From: Paraburkholderia antibiotica
GTDB lineage: Bacteria; Pseudomonadota; Gammaproteobacteria; Burkholderiales; Burkholderiaceae
Assembly (NCBI RefSeq): GCF_012927125.1
Contig: NZ_JABBFZ010000010.1
Location: 62,001-126,000 of the forward strand
DNA: 64,000 nt
Direction of reading: 5' to 3'
Shown: positions 24,209 through 33,246 of the stretch, one piece after another
Layout: each line of letters opens with the position of its first letter
Position numbering within the stretch: position 1 is the stretch's first letter
Translations under genes and position numbers: made by a program
The notes under the pieces: model-generated
Told to the model about the DNA's origin: nothing
The model's database searches: none
Seen by the model: only the letters and a program-made list of their open reading frames with translations

Positions 24209-27200
24209 ATGAATCGGCCACCGCTTCGGTTTCCGCTTCGCGCAACCGGCACCGTGCCCGTCCGGAGCTGGCGTTGGCTCAAATGGGGGCTCGCCGCGTT
24301 CGTGCTGCTCGCGCTGGCGCTCCTCGCGCGCCTCGTGCAGATAGAAATCGAAACCTCGCGGCTGCAGGCCCGCTATCTTTCCGAACTGACTCGCGACTTG
24401 GGTTTTTCCGTCGCCGACGGTCCCAGTCATTCGATCCGTTTTCCGCAAGCCGACCACGGTCCCTACGACGCGCGGCTCGGCTATGCGCTGCTGCCCGCGA
24501 TCCAGCAGCGTCTGTTGCAGCATGGCTTCGAGGTGAGTTCGCAGGCGCGCGATTCCGAACGCATGCTGTCGCTCGCCGATAACGGCCTTTTTCTGCCCTA
24601 CGAGGAAAAAGATACCGCCGGCCTGCAACTGTTCGACGGCACCGGCGCGCCGCTTTTCAGCGCGCGGTTTCCGGGCCGCGCGTATGACAGTTTCGAGGCG
24701 ATCCCGCCGGTCGTCGTGAACTCGCTGCTGTTTATCGAAGATCGCTATCTGCTCGATCCGAACCAGCCGAACCGCAATCCGGCGATCGACTGGGGCCGCT
24801 TGAGCCGCGCGCTCGCCGATCAGGGCGTGCGTCTGTTCAATCATCATCAGCCGGCGCCGGGTGGCAGCACACTGGCCACGCAGATCGAAAAATTCCGCCA
24901 CTCGGCAGGCGGGCGCACCGCGACGCCGCCGGAAAAGTTGCGGCAGATCGCGTCCGCGTCGGTGCGCGCGTATCTGAACGGTCCGCAGACGCTGCCCGCG
25001 CGCCAGCAGATCGTCGTCCATTATCTGAACTCGGTGCCGCTCGCCGCGCAACCGGGCGTCGGCGAAATCAACGGTATCGGCGATGGCCTTTCCGCGTGGT
25101 ACGGGCGCGATTTCCGCGAGACCAACCGGCTGCTGAAAGCGCCGTCGACCGATGCGAATCTGCCTGAGCAGGGCGTGGCGTTTCGTGAAGTGCTGTCGCT
25201 GATGATTGCGCAGCGCGCGCCGTCGTTTTTCCTGCAACGCGACTATCCGGAACTCGAACGGCTGACCGACAGCTATCTGCGCCTGCTCGCGAGCGGTGGC
25301 GTGATCACCGCGCAGTTGCGCGATGCGGCGCTGGCCGCGCACGTCGAGTTGCATCGCCGGTCGACGCGCGTGCAGGATCCCGACTCGTTCGTGTCGCGCA
25401 AGGCGGTGACATCGATGCGCTCGCATCTGCTCAACGCGCTCGGTGTGCGCAGCTTCTACGAACTCGACCGCCTCGACGTCGAGGCGCACGGCACGCTGAA
25501 CAACGCGGTGCAGCAGGCGGTTTCCGAGCGGCTTGCCGCGGCCGCGACGCGCGACGGCGCGAAAGCCGCCGGCCTCGTCGGCTTCGAAATGCTGCGCGCG
25601 TCCGACGATCCGTCGCATATCGCGTACAGCTTCACGCTGTTCGAGCGGCATGGCGACGCGAACCTCGTGCGCGTGCAGACCGATAGCGTGAACCAGCCGT
25701 TCGACATCAATTCAGGCGCGCGTTTGAATCTTGGTTCGACCGCGAAACTGCGTACCGTGGTCACTTATCTGCAGATCGTCACCGATCTGCATACACGTTA
25801 CGGACGCCTGAGCAATGCCGAACTGAAAGCGATCAAGCCCGATCCGAACGACCAGCTGACGCGTTGGTCGCTCGACTATCTACTGCATACGCGTGACCAT
25901 GCATTGCAGCCGATGCTCGACGCGGCCGTCGAACGCAAATACTCGGCGAGCCCCGGCGAGACCTTCTACACGGGCGGCGGCGCGCAGACCTTCACGAACT
26001 TCGAGTCCGACGACAACAGCCGCATCCTGACCGTGCATCGCGCGTTCCAGCATTCGGTGAACCTCGTATTCGTGCGGCTGATGCGCGACATCGTTCACTA
26101 CGAGATGGTGCAGACCACTGGCCCGTCGGCGCAATGGCTCGACGATCCGGCGACCCGCAAGCTGTATCTGATGCGTTTCGCCGATCAGGAAAGCCGCGTG
26201 TACATGAAGCGTTTCTACACGAAGTACCACGACAGGACGCCCGATCAGGCGATCACGTTGCTGCTGCTCGGGGTGCGCAAATCGCCGCCGAAAGTCGCGA
26301 CGGTATTGCGCAGCGTCGCGCCGGACGAGTCGAATGCGTGGTTCAACAGGATGATGCGCGCGGCGCTGAAGAACACGCCGGCCGCTTCGATGCTCGACGA
26401 CGAAGATCTCGCGAATCTGTACGACAAGTACGGAATCGACCGCTTCAATCTGAACGATCGCGGCTATATCTCGGGCGTACATCCACTCGAATTGTGGACG
26501 CTCAATTATCTGCGTTCGCATCCGGACGCGACGCTGGCGCAACTCGAAAGCGCAAGCGAGGCAGTGCGGCTGTCGACCTACTCGTGGCTCTTCAAGACCC
26601 GCTATCACGCGACGCAGGATCGTCGCATCAAGCGCATGGTCGAGTTGCGCGCGTACGACGCGATCGGCAAATCGTGGCAGGCGCTCGGTTATCCGTTCGC
26701 GAATCTGACGCCGTCGTATGCGGCCGCGATCGGCGCTTCCGGCGATCGGCCCGCGGCGCTCGCGCAACTGATCGGCGTGATCGCCAACGACGGCAACAAG
26801 GTGCCGACCGAAACGCTGACGCAGATCGATTTCGCGAAAGACACGCCGTACGAGACGCATTTCCGGCGCGCGGCGGTGGCGCCGCAGCAGCAGGTGTCGC
26901 CGGAAATCGCCGGCACCGTGCGGATGCTGTTGCGCGACGTGGTGACGGGCGGCACCGCGAAGCGTCTCGCGCAAGGCATGAGCTTCCCGAACGGCCAGAC
27001 GCTCGACGTGTACGGCAAGACCGGCACCGGCGATCAACGCCTGAACATGTATGCGAAGGGCGCGCGGCTGATCGAATCGCGCAAGGTCAATCGCAGCGCG
27101 ACCTTCGTATTCGCGCTCGGCGACCGTTTCTACGGCACGCTGACCGCGTGGGTGCACGAGCCGTATGCGTCGCATTACGAATTCACCAGCGCGCTGGCGG

Positions 27201-27328
27201 TGCAGTTGCTGAAATCGATGGCGCCGGCGTTGCAGCCGTTGCTCGACAAGCCGGTTGACCGGACCGTGGCGGCGCCGGCAGACATGACGCCGGGTGTGAC
27301 CAAGGTGGCAACGGTAGCCGATCGCTAA
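24209..27328 (+). CDS. Large bifunctional penicillin-binding protein (GT51 + transpeptidase)
   Basis: Cell-wall synthase of 1039 residues, larger than typical class A PBPs. One TM helix (about 25-42) anchors it. The glycosyltransferase 51 domain (about 140-360) has catalytic-Glu candidate E177 (FIEDRYLL) and GGSTLATQIEKF at 218; the usual HxG after the ED motif is replaced by a DPNQPNRNPAID stretch. The transpeptidase domain has S510-T-A-K513 (active serine), S616-V-N618 and K937-T-G939. An extra 320-residue insertion separates the last two motifs. It is a single gene between two other transcription units. All catalytic motifs look present, so activity is likely. Compared with PBP1a/1b/1c it is divergent; a specialised role is inference. 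Confidence 0.85.
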   Translation: MNRPPLRFPLRATGTVPVRSWRWLKWGLAAFVLLALALLARLVQIEIETSRLQARYLSELTRDLGFSVADGPSHSIRFPQADHGPYDARLGYALLPAIQQRLLQHGFEVSSQARDSERMLSLADNGLFLPYEEKDTAGLQLFDGTGAPLFSARFPGRAYDSFEAIPPVVVNSLLFIEDRYLLDPNQPNRNPAIDWGRLSRALADQGVRLFNHHQPAPGGSTLATQIEKFRHSAGGRTATPPEKLRQIASASVRAYLNGPQTLPARQQIVVHYLNSVPLAAQPGVGEINGIGDGLSAWYGRDFRETNRLLKAPSTDANLPEQGVAFREVLSLMIAQRAPSFFLQRDYPELERLTDSYLRLLASGGVITAQLRDAALAAHVELHRRSTRVQDPDSFVSRKAVTSMRSHLLNALGVRSFYELDRLDVEAHGTLNNAVQQAVSERLAAAATRDGAKAAGLVGFEMLRASDDPSHIAYSFTLFERHGDANLVRVQTDSVNQPFDINSGARLNLGSTAKLRTVVTYLQIVTDLHTRYGRLSNAELKAIKPDPNDQLTRWSLDYLLHTRDHALQPMLDAAVERKYSASPGETFYTGGGAQTFTNFESDDNSRILTVHRAFQHSVNLVFVRLMRDIVHYEMVQTTGPSAQWLDDPATRKLYLMRFADQESRVYMKRFYTKYHDRTPDQAITLLLLGVRKSPPKVATVLRSVAPDESNAWFNRMMRAALKNTPAASMLDDEDLANLYDKYGIDRFNLNDRGYISGVHPLELWTLNYLRSHPDATLAQLESASEAVRLSTYSWLFKTRYHATQDRRIKRMVELRAYDAIGKSWQALGYPFANLTPSYAAAIGASGDRPAALAQLIGVIANDGNKVPTETLTQIDFAKDTPYETHFRRAAVAPQQQVSPEIAGTVRMLLRDVVTGGTAKRLAQGMSFPNGQTLDVYGKTGTGDQRLNMYAKGARLIESRKVNRSATFVFALGDRFYGTLTAWVHEPYASHYEFTSALAVQLLKSMAPALQPLLDKPVDRTVAAPADMTPGVTKVATVADR

Positions 27329-27439
27329 GCGAAGTTAGTTCGCGATGCCAGGTAAATGGAAGGAGCGTAGAAGGAGCGTGAGACGGTTAGAACCTGAGAG
27401 ACCTATCCAGCCGTACCCGCCTTACCTACAACGACACGC

Positions 27440-28693
27440 TCACCGCTCCTCATAACCGGCGTCCGCCGCGGGCTTCAGAAACAGCTCGTGCACCGGCGCG
27501 AAGTGCGCATACAGCGGCAGAATGGCGCCGCCCATCGCGCGGGCGTCGGCGCCGATCGCGCCTTCGAGCAGTTGCGGGCGCACCATGCCTTCCCATTCGA
27601 AGCGATCGAGCACCCGCTCGGCGCGGCGAATGATTTCGCGCAGCAGTTGCCGGTCGAGTTCGCCGTCGATCACGACCGCTTCGAGATCGAGCAGCGCGGC
27701 CGCATTGGTGAGCGCGGTCGCGATGGCGGGGCACGCGCTGTCGAGCCATTGTTCGGTGTGCCGCCACAACTCCGGCGCCAGCGCGCGATGATCGTGCGCG
27801 GCGGCGGCCGGCGCGCCGGCGTCGCTGAAGAGCTTTTCGAGCACGAAGCCCGAGGCCGCGTGCAGCAGTTGCCGCGCCGGTTTGCGCGCGCCGCCTTCGC
27901 GCAGCGGAATCGAGCCTACCGCGCCGGCGTTGTCGTGCGGGCCGCCATGCAGTCGCCCGTCGATCACGAGGCCGCCGCCTATAAACGTGCCGACGAACAG
28001 ATACAGGAAGTTGTGGATGCCGCGGCCCTGGCCCATCACGAGTTCGGCGGCGCAGGCGGCGGTGGTGTCTTTCGTGAATTCGACGGGCAGGCCGGTCATT
28101 GCCGCGATGCGCGCGCGCAGATCGATCTCGTGCCACGCGTCGAGCGCGTCCGGCGGCGCGCCGAGAAAATCGCGCCAGCCGCCGAGCCACAGCGGCGCCG
28201 CGACCCCGACGCCGACCACCTTGGCGGCTTTCGCGCCGAGCGTCTGGTTCACGCGCGCGAGCCGGCTTTCGAGCGCGGGAAACAGTGTGCGCGGATCGGG
28301 ATACGCATACTCGAACACATCGCGGCACACCACGTTGCCGGCGAAATCCATCGCCAGCACGTCGAGACTATGCCGCCCGACCTTGATGCCGATCGTGTAG
28401 GCACCGTCCGCGCGCAACGCGATCGGCACCGACGGTTGGCCGATCCGGCCGCGCACCCGCGCCTGCTTTTCGAGCAGACCGTCGTCGATCAGACGATCGA
28501 CGATCATCGACACCGTCTGCATCGACAGACGCGTGAGGCGGCTCACCTCGGCTTTCGGCAGCGCGCCGTGCAGGCGGATCGTTTGCAGCACGATGCGCTC
28601 GTTGAACTGGCGCATGCCGACCTGGTTCGAGCCGACCGTGCGCTTGACGGGGCTGCGAGAGCGGGTGCCGGTTCTGGTCGTGTCCATCGTCAT
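27440..28693 (-). CDS. ROK-family transcriptional regulator
   Basis: A 417-residue NagC/XylR-type repressor: N-terminal MarR-like HTH (about 25-85, VSRLTRLSMQTVSMIVDRLIDDGLLEK) and a ROK sugar-kinase-like domain (VGVGVAAPLW, TKDTTAACAAELVMGQG, FLYLFVGTFIGGGLVIDG). It lies 58 bases downstream of the ABC ATPase gene in the frc-like cluster and is probably its regulator, binding fructose or a related sugar. The start at 28693 avoids overlap with the ATPase gene; an ATG at 28687 is equally possible. A candidate operator is at 31838-31860. Confidence 0.88.
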   Translation of the reverse strand: MTMDTTRTGTRSRSPVKRTVGSNQVGMRQFNERIVLQTIRLHGALPKAEVSRLTRLSMQTVSMIVDRLIDDGLLEKQARVRGRIGQPSVPIALRADGAYTIGIKVGRHSLDVLAMDFAGNVVCRDVFEYAYPDPRTLFPALESRLARVNQTLGAKAAKVVGVGVAAPLWLGGWRDFLGAPPDALDAWHEIDLRARIAAMTGLPVEFTKDTTAACAAELVMGQGRGIHNFLYLFVGTFIGGGLVIDGRLHGGPHDNAGAVGSIPLREGGARKPARQLLHAASGFVLEKLFSDAGAPAAAAHDHRALAPELWRHTEQWLDSACPAIATALTNAAALLDLEAVVIDGELDRQLLREIIRRAERVLDRFEWEGMVRPQLLEGAIGADARAMGGAILPLYAHFAPVHELFLKPAADAGYEER

Positions 28694-28751
28694 GTATCGG
28701 CCCCGCGGTTCGATGGGGCAGCGACGCAGCGACTCGACATGTGCGGCGACG

Positions 28752-29558
28752 TCATGCAATCGCCTTCACGTCGGCTTCCTTCGCGCCGGTCATGATCGCG
28801 ACCGCCTCCGACATATGCACGTCCTTCGTGTTGACGAGCGCGGCGCGCCGGCCGAGCCGCTGGATGTGGATGCGATCCGCGACCTCGAAGACGTGCGGCA
28901 TGTTGTGGCTGATCAGAATGACGGGCAACCCGCGCTCGCGCACGCGCCGGATCAACTCCAGCACCATGTTGCCTTCCTTCACGCCGAGCGCGGCAGTCGG
29001 TTCGTCGAGAATCACCACGTGGCGCGCAAACGCCGCGCTGCGTGCCACCGCGACGCCCTGGCGCTGACCGCCGGACAGCGTTTCGACCGCCTGACGCATC
29101 GAGCGGATGCCGATCTGCAGATCCTTCATATGCGCGGTCGCTTCCTCGAGCATGCGGCGCTTGTCGATCATCTTGAAGAGCGAACCGCGCCAGCCGGGCT
29201 TCAGCAGTTCGCGCGCGAGGAACAGATTTTCGGCGATGCTCATCGCCGGCGCGACCGCGAGTTCCTGGTAGACGGTTTCGATGCCTTGTGCACGCGCGTC
29301 GAGCGGGCTGCGGAATTTGACCGGCTTGCCGTCGAGCAGGATCTCGCCTTCGTCGGGCACGGTCGCGCCGGACAGCGCCTTGATCAACGACGATTTGCCC
29401 GCGCCGTTATCACCGATCACCGCGAGGATTTCACCGGGCAGCACTTCGAAATCGCAACCGTCGAGCGCGGTCACGTTGCCATAACGTTTGACGAGTCCGC
29501 GCGCCTGCAGAACCGGCAGCGCCGCAGAGGAGGTGGCAGTGGAGGTAGGGGTCGACAT
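28752..29558 (-). CDS. frcA: Fructose-type sugar ABC transporter ATPase
   Basis: A 268-residue ABC ATPase with a single nucleotide-binding domain: Walker A GDNGAGKSS, signature LSGGQRQ, Walker B VVILDEPTAAL, switch His in LISHNMPH. A single NBD rather than the fused double NBD of RbsA is typical of FrcA of rhizobial fructose transporters. The ATG at 29558 is preceded by AAGGAACC. It works with the permease at 29610 and the binding protein at 30703. Confidence 0.85.
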   Translation of the reverse strand: MSTPTSTATSSAALPVLQARGLVKRYGNVTALDGCDFEVLPGEILAVIGDNGAGKSSLIKALSGATVPDEGEILLDGKPVKFRSPLDARAQGIETVYQELAVAPAMSIAENLFLARELLKPGWRGSLFKMIDKRRMLEEATAHMKDLQIGIRSMRQAVETLSGGQRQGVAVARSAAFARHVVILDEPTAALGVKEGNMVLELIRRVRERGLPVILISHNMPHVFEVADRIHIQRLGRRAALVNTKDVHMSEAVAIMTGAKEADVKAIA

Positions 29559-29609
29559 GACAGAGGTTCCTTGCTGAGCTTGCTCAATGAAGTGGCTCAA
29601 TAGGCGGAT

Positions 29610-30599
29610 TCAACGGCCGCGGTGCGAGAGTTTGTCCGCGGCGACTGCGAGAATCACGAGCATGCCGGTGATCAATACCTGGTAGACCGAAGAAACGCCG
29701 ATCAACGTCAGGCCGTTACGGAACACGCCGACAATCAACGCACCCAGCAGCGTCCCGACGATCGAGCCGCGTCCGCCGAACAGACTGGTGCCGCCGAGCA
29801 CTACCGCGGTGATACTGTCGAGATTTTCGGTTTGCCCCGCTTGTGGATCGCCGACGCCGGTACGCGACACCGACAGCAGCGCGGCGATCCCGTAGATCGC
29901 GCCGGCGAGCGTGTAGACGGTCAGCAGGATTCGTTGCGATGACAGACCCATCAGCCGCGCGGCTTCGGCGTTATTGCCGAGCGCGTACAGGTGCCGGCCG
30001 GGCACCGTGTCGCGCAGCACGAACCAGGTGGCCAGATACATCAGCAGCGTCAGCACGGTGCCGTAGGTGACTTCCGCCGGTCCGAGCCGGAACGTGTTGC
30101 CGAAGAACATGATCGCGTCGGGCAGGTTCGACACGCTTTCCGCGTTCGAATAGATCTGCGTCAGCGCAAACGCGATGTTCAGCGTGCCGAGGGTGACGAT
30201 AAACGCGGGCAGGCGGATGCGTGTGATCAGCAGACCGTTCAGTAGACCGAATAACGTGCTCGCGCCGATGCCGCACAGAATCGCCAGAATCGGCGGCACG
30301 CCGAGCACGACCGCGAACTTGGTCATGATGATCGAGCCGAACGCCATCACCATGCCGCAGGACAGATCGATGCCGCCTGTCAGTACGATCAGCGTCTGGC
30401 CGATCGCGATGACCGCGACGACCATCGTCTGTTGCAGGATCAATGACAGATTCTGGAACGACAGAAAACGGTTGCTCTGCGAGATGAAGAACGCGCAGGC
30501 CAGCACCAGCGCGATCAGCGGTCCGGCTTCGGACAGCGATGGCAGGTGTTCGGCGAAAGAGTGGCGCGGCCGGCCGGCGGGCGCGGAAGGAGTCGACAT
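29610..30599 (-). CDS. frcC: Fructose-type sugar ABC transporter permease
   Basis: A 329-residue inner-membrane permease of the ribose/xylose/fructose (BPD_transp_2) family, with about 8-10 hydrophobic segments and family motifs VLTGGIDLSCGM, LPAFIVTLGT, ALGNNAEAARLMG and GGTSLFGGRGS. GAGGAAT lies 8 bases before ATG 30599. It forms a homodimeric channel with FrcA and receives sugar from the binding protein. It lies between the other two transporter genes in the same direction. Confidence 0.85.
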   Translation of the reverse strand: MSTPSAPAGRPRHSFAEHLPSLSEAGPLIALVLACAFFISQSNRFLSFQNLSLILQQTMVVAVIAIGQTLIVLTGGIDLSCGMVMAFGSIIMTKFAVVLGVPPILAILCGIGASTLFGLLNGLLITRIRLPAFIVTLGTLNIAFALTQIYSNAESVSNLPDAIMFFGNTFRLGPAEVTYGTVLTLLMYLATWFVLRDTVPGRHLYALGNNAEAARLMGLSSQRILLTVYTLAGAIYGIAALLSVSRTGVGDPQAGQTENLDSITAVVLGGTSLFGGRGSIVGTLLGALIVGVFRNGLTLIGVSSVYQVLITGMLVILAVAADKLSHRGR

Positions 30600-30702
30600 G
30601 ATGGCATTCCTCGATACATGAGCGTGACCGTGGCGATAAACACGGCGGTCACGCGGCAAATCCGATGGCGGCCCGTTGCGGCGGGCCGCCGTGCACGACG
30701 CG

Positions 30703-31707
30703 TTACTTGTTGCCCCAGCAGTTGTCGAGGCCGAACTTCGTATCCTTGCTGTCGATGCCGGACATCGGCTTGTCGGTGATCAGCGTGACGCCGGTGTCCT
30801 TGTAGCCGGAGACCTTCTTGCCGGTCTTCGCGTAGTCGACGCCGGCATTCACGCCGAGCGCGGCCATCTTCAGCGGATACTGCTGCGAGGTCGCCGCGAT
30901 CGCGCCGGCCTTCACGTTGCGCACGCCTTCGCAGCCGCCGTCGATCGACACGATCATCACGCTCCTGTCCTTGCCGGCCGCCTTCAATGCGCGATACGCG
31001 CCGGCCGCGGCAGGTTCGTTGATCGTGTAGACGACGTTGATGTCGGGCGCTTTCTGCAGGCAGTTTTCCATCGCCGTCTGGCCCTTCGCCTGATCGCCGC
31101 GCGTGTCCTGACTGCAGACGATCGATGGATCGCCTTCCTTCACGCCGAAGCCTTCGAGAAAGCCGTTGTGGCGCAGCACGCCGACCGATACGCCGGGTGC
31201 GAGGTCGAGCGTCGCGATCTTCGCGGGCTTGCCGTTCAGCGCGGCCTTCGCGTATTTACCGATCAGCACGCCGGCCTTGAAGTTGTCGGTCGCGAAGAGG
31301 GCGTCGGTCGCGTCCTGCGGGTCGGTCGGCGTGTCGAGCGCAACCACCATCACGCCAGCCGCGCGCGCTTTTTTAATGCTCGGCACGATCGCCTTGGTGT
31401 CGCTCGGCGTGATCAGGATCGCTTTCGCGCCGGCCGTCATCATGTTTTCGATCGCGGTCACCTGGCTCGCGTTGTCGCCGTCGAACTTGCCGGCGGCCGT
31501 CATTAGCTTCGCACCGTCTTTCGACGCCTCGGCGTCCGCGCCCTGGCGCATCTTCACGAAGAACGGGTTTGTGTCGGTCTTCGTAATCAGACCGATGACG
31601 GGCTGGTCGGCCGCCTGACTCGCGCTCGCGCACCACAGCGCGGACGCCGCGACGCACATCGAGACGACTTTCCTGGCGACAGGATGCCTGCGGGAATTCA
31701 GATTCAT
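30703..31707 (-). CDS. frcB: Fructose-type periplasmic sugar-binding protein
   Basis: A 334-residue type I periplasmic binding protein. The signal peptide ends at SASQA-ADQP; the mature protein begins VIGLITKTDTNPFFVKMRQGA, strikingly like FrcB of Sinorhizobium. Ribose-binding-protein-type motifs (ILITPSDTKAIVP, VVALDTPTDP, YTINEPAAAGAY) follow. The ATG at 31707 has GGAGGAG at correct spacing. It is the first gene of the transporter operon. Fructose is the most likely ligand; mannose or ribose remain possible. Confidence 0.87.
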   Translation of the reverse strand: MNLNSRRHPVARKVVSMCVAASALWCASASQAADQPVIGLITKTDTNPFFVKMRQGADAEASKDGAKLMTAAGKFDGDNASQVTAIENMMTAGAKAILITPSDTKAIVPSIKKARAAGVMVVALDTPTDPQDATDALFATDNFKAGVLIGKYAKAALNGKPAKIATLDLAPGVSVGVLRHNGFLEGFGVKEGDPSIVCSQDTRGDQAKGQTAMENCLQKAPDINVVYTINEPAAAGAYRALKAAGKDRSVMIVSIDGGCEGVRNVKAGAIAATSQQYPLKMAALGVNAGVDYAKTGKKVSGYKDTGVTLITDKPMSGIDSKDTKFGLDNCWGNK

Positions 31708-31837
31708 GGGACGCTCCTCCGATGACGATGATCGCAATGACGTTATGGACTGCTAGGTAATAGCGTGAATTTGAAAGGACGTGAATTTGAAAGCTCGTAA
31801 AACTGAGTGACCGGATTGCCTGGGTAGATCGATCCGC

Positions 31838-31860
31838 CTAAATCACTTTGATTGATTTAG
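31838..31860. promoter_or_regulatory. Inverted repeat upstream of frcB, candidate ROK operator
   Basis: CTAAATCA (31838-31845) and TGATTTAG (31853-31860) form a perfect 8-bp inverted repeat with a 7-base spacer, centred about 142 bases before the frcB start. AT-rich arms of this form suit ROK repressors. It is the only clear inverted repeat in this upstream region. Confidence 0.6.
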
Positions 31861-32219
31861 TACAGCAGGCGAACTAACAATCGTCAAGGCAGAAAATTGG
31901 ATGGGAAATTGCCGTGCGAGAACACGCGCCAGGGCGTAGTGCCAGACGCGACAAGGCTTGCGCCGCGTGGTGCGGCGCAAGAGGAGGGCGCTGCGCTTCG
32001 GGAAAGCCCTGGCAGGACTGAAAGCAGTTTGAAGTCCGAACGATGCGTTTCGAGCGCTGGACAGGCCGGCGTTGCGAATGCGTTCAGCGCTTATTTAAAG
32101 CGTTCGGAACGAGGCGAACGGAAACGCGAAAACGGAAAACGCGGCCATCGGACGATGACCGCGAGTTGAGAGCGAGGGCGGATGCCGGCGTTCGAAACGC
32201 GCGCAGCGGATACGCCGAT
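31861..32219. other. Gene-free stretch between frcB and ycgR
   Basis: 359 bases between the frcB operator and the end of the YcgR gene. Nothing with a ribosome site and coding character is seen on either strand, and no clear terminator. Confidence 0.45.
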
Positions 32220-32978
32220 CTAGCGACGCTGCGCGAGCGTTTGCCGCCTCGTTTCAAGCTGCGTGATAACGCGTTGCAGCGCGCGCTCCGACGGTCCCAA
32301 CGCGATTGCGAACTTGCAGCCGATCACATAACGCAGCTCGCCCTTTGCGGTGGTCAACTGGCGCGGCGCGACGATCTGCAGGTCCAGTTGCAGCGTGCCG
32401 AAGATGCCCATCTGCAACGCCACGTCGTGCAGCACGGTGCCGTTTGCGAGTTCGGCGAAGCGCGCGTCGGCGGTCTTCAATGCGACGCCGCCGAGCGACA
32501 GGTCCTGCAATTCGAGTCGGAACGTCGCGCCGTCTTCATAGCGGCCGCACGCGAGATACGGGTCGAGCACCGGCGTCTGCACGCGGAAGAACTCGCGACG
32601 TTGCACGTAGTAGAGCAGCGGCGGGAACGGTGCTTCGAATGCGGGCCGTCCTTCGAACGTGATGGCTTCGGCGCCGGCCGTCGTGAATTCGGTGCGGATG
32701 CCGCCGGGCAGGCTGCGGAACGTCAGTTGGCGCGCGACCGGCAGCACATGATTGTCGTCGGCGACGCTGCCCATGTCGAACACGAAGCGCGCGTTGCGCG
32801 AATCGACATCGAGTACTTGCGTGACGATTTGCCGGCCGCCGAATTCGACCGTCACGAAGTCCTGTCCCGTCATCAGATTGCGCAGGCAGACCGCGATTTG
32901 CAGCGGATGGCGTTGCGCGAAGGTATCGTCAATGTCGGTGTGGGCGTTGACGGTGTCGGGCAGTGTGTCGGCGATCAT
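32220..32978 (-). CDS. ycgR: YcgR-type flagellar brake protein (PilZ domain)
   Basis: A 252-residue c-di-GMP effector that slows flagellar rotation in enterobacteria. The N-terminal YcgR domain covers about 20-120 and the PilZ domain about 125-235. The c-di-GMP motifs are both present: RREFFR (RxxxR) and DLSLGG (D/NxSxxG). The start at 32978 is supported by AGGGA eight bases upstream; ATGs further upstream would add a Pro/Arg-rich tail. No other motility gene is in the window. Confidence 0.87.
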   Translation of the reverse strand: MIADTLPDTVNAHTDIDDTFAQRHPLQIAVCLRNLMTGQDFVTVEFGGRQIVTQVLDVDSRNARFVFDMGSVADDNHVLPVARQLTFRSLPGGIRTEFTTAGAEAITFEGRPAFEAPFPPLLYYVQRREFFRVQTPVLDPYLACGRYEDGATFRLELQDLSLGGVALKTADARFAELANGTVLHDVALQMGIFGTLQLDLQIVAPRQLTTAKGELRYVIGCKFAIALGPSERALQRVITQLETRRQTLAQRR

Positions 32979-33246
32979 TCGAATATCCCTGCATGTAGTG
33001 GCTTTGGCCTGGCCGGTTAGGGAGCGCGGCGGCATGACTCGGATGCCGGCGCTCGGCTTTGTCACCGGTTATTTGCAGGGACCGTGCCAACTGCACGGAA
33101 AATCGGGGGCATGGCGCGCGAGCCCCGTGCGGCGGGCGTTTGAGCGGTGCCGTGCGAAACCGCACGGGCCGCGAAACGGCCGGTTGAAGCGTTCGCTACG
33201 TAACGTGCGCGCCGCTGTTACGGCCACATCGGCGGGTCACCGGGGT

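Noticed and set aside
24041..25651. A 536-codon open frame on the minus strand opposite the penicillin-binding protein gene
   Set aside because: Composition is shadow-like (Arg, His, Ala rich) and the opposite strand has intact catalytic motifs.
33150..33167. Terminator between the LacI and YcgR genes (CCGTGCG-AAAC-CGCACGG)
   Set aside because: Only a 7-bp stem with no T-tract on either strand; could be chance in GC-rich DNA.
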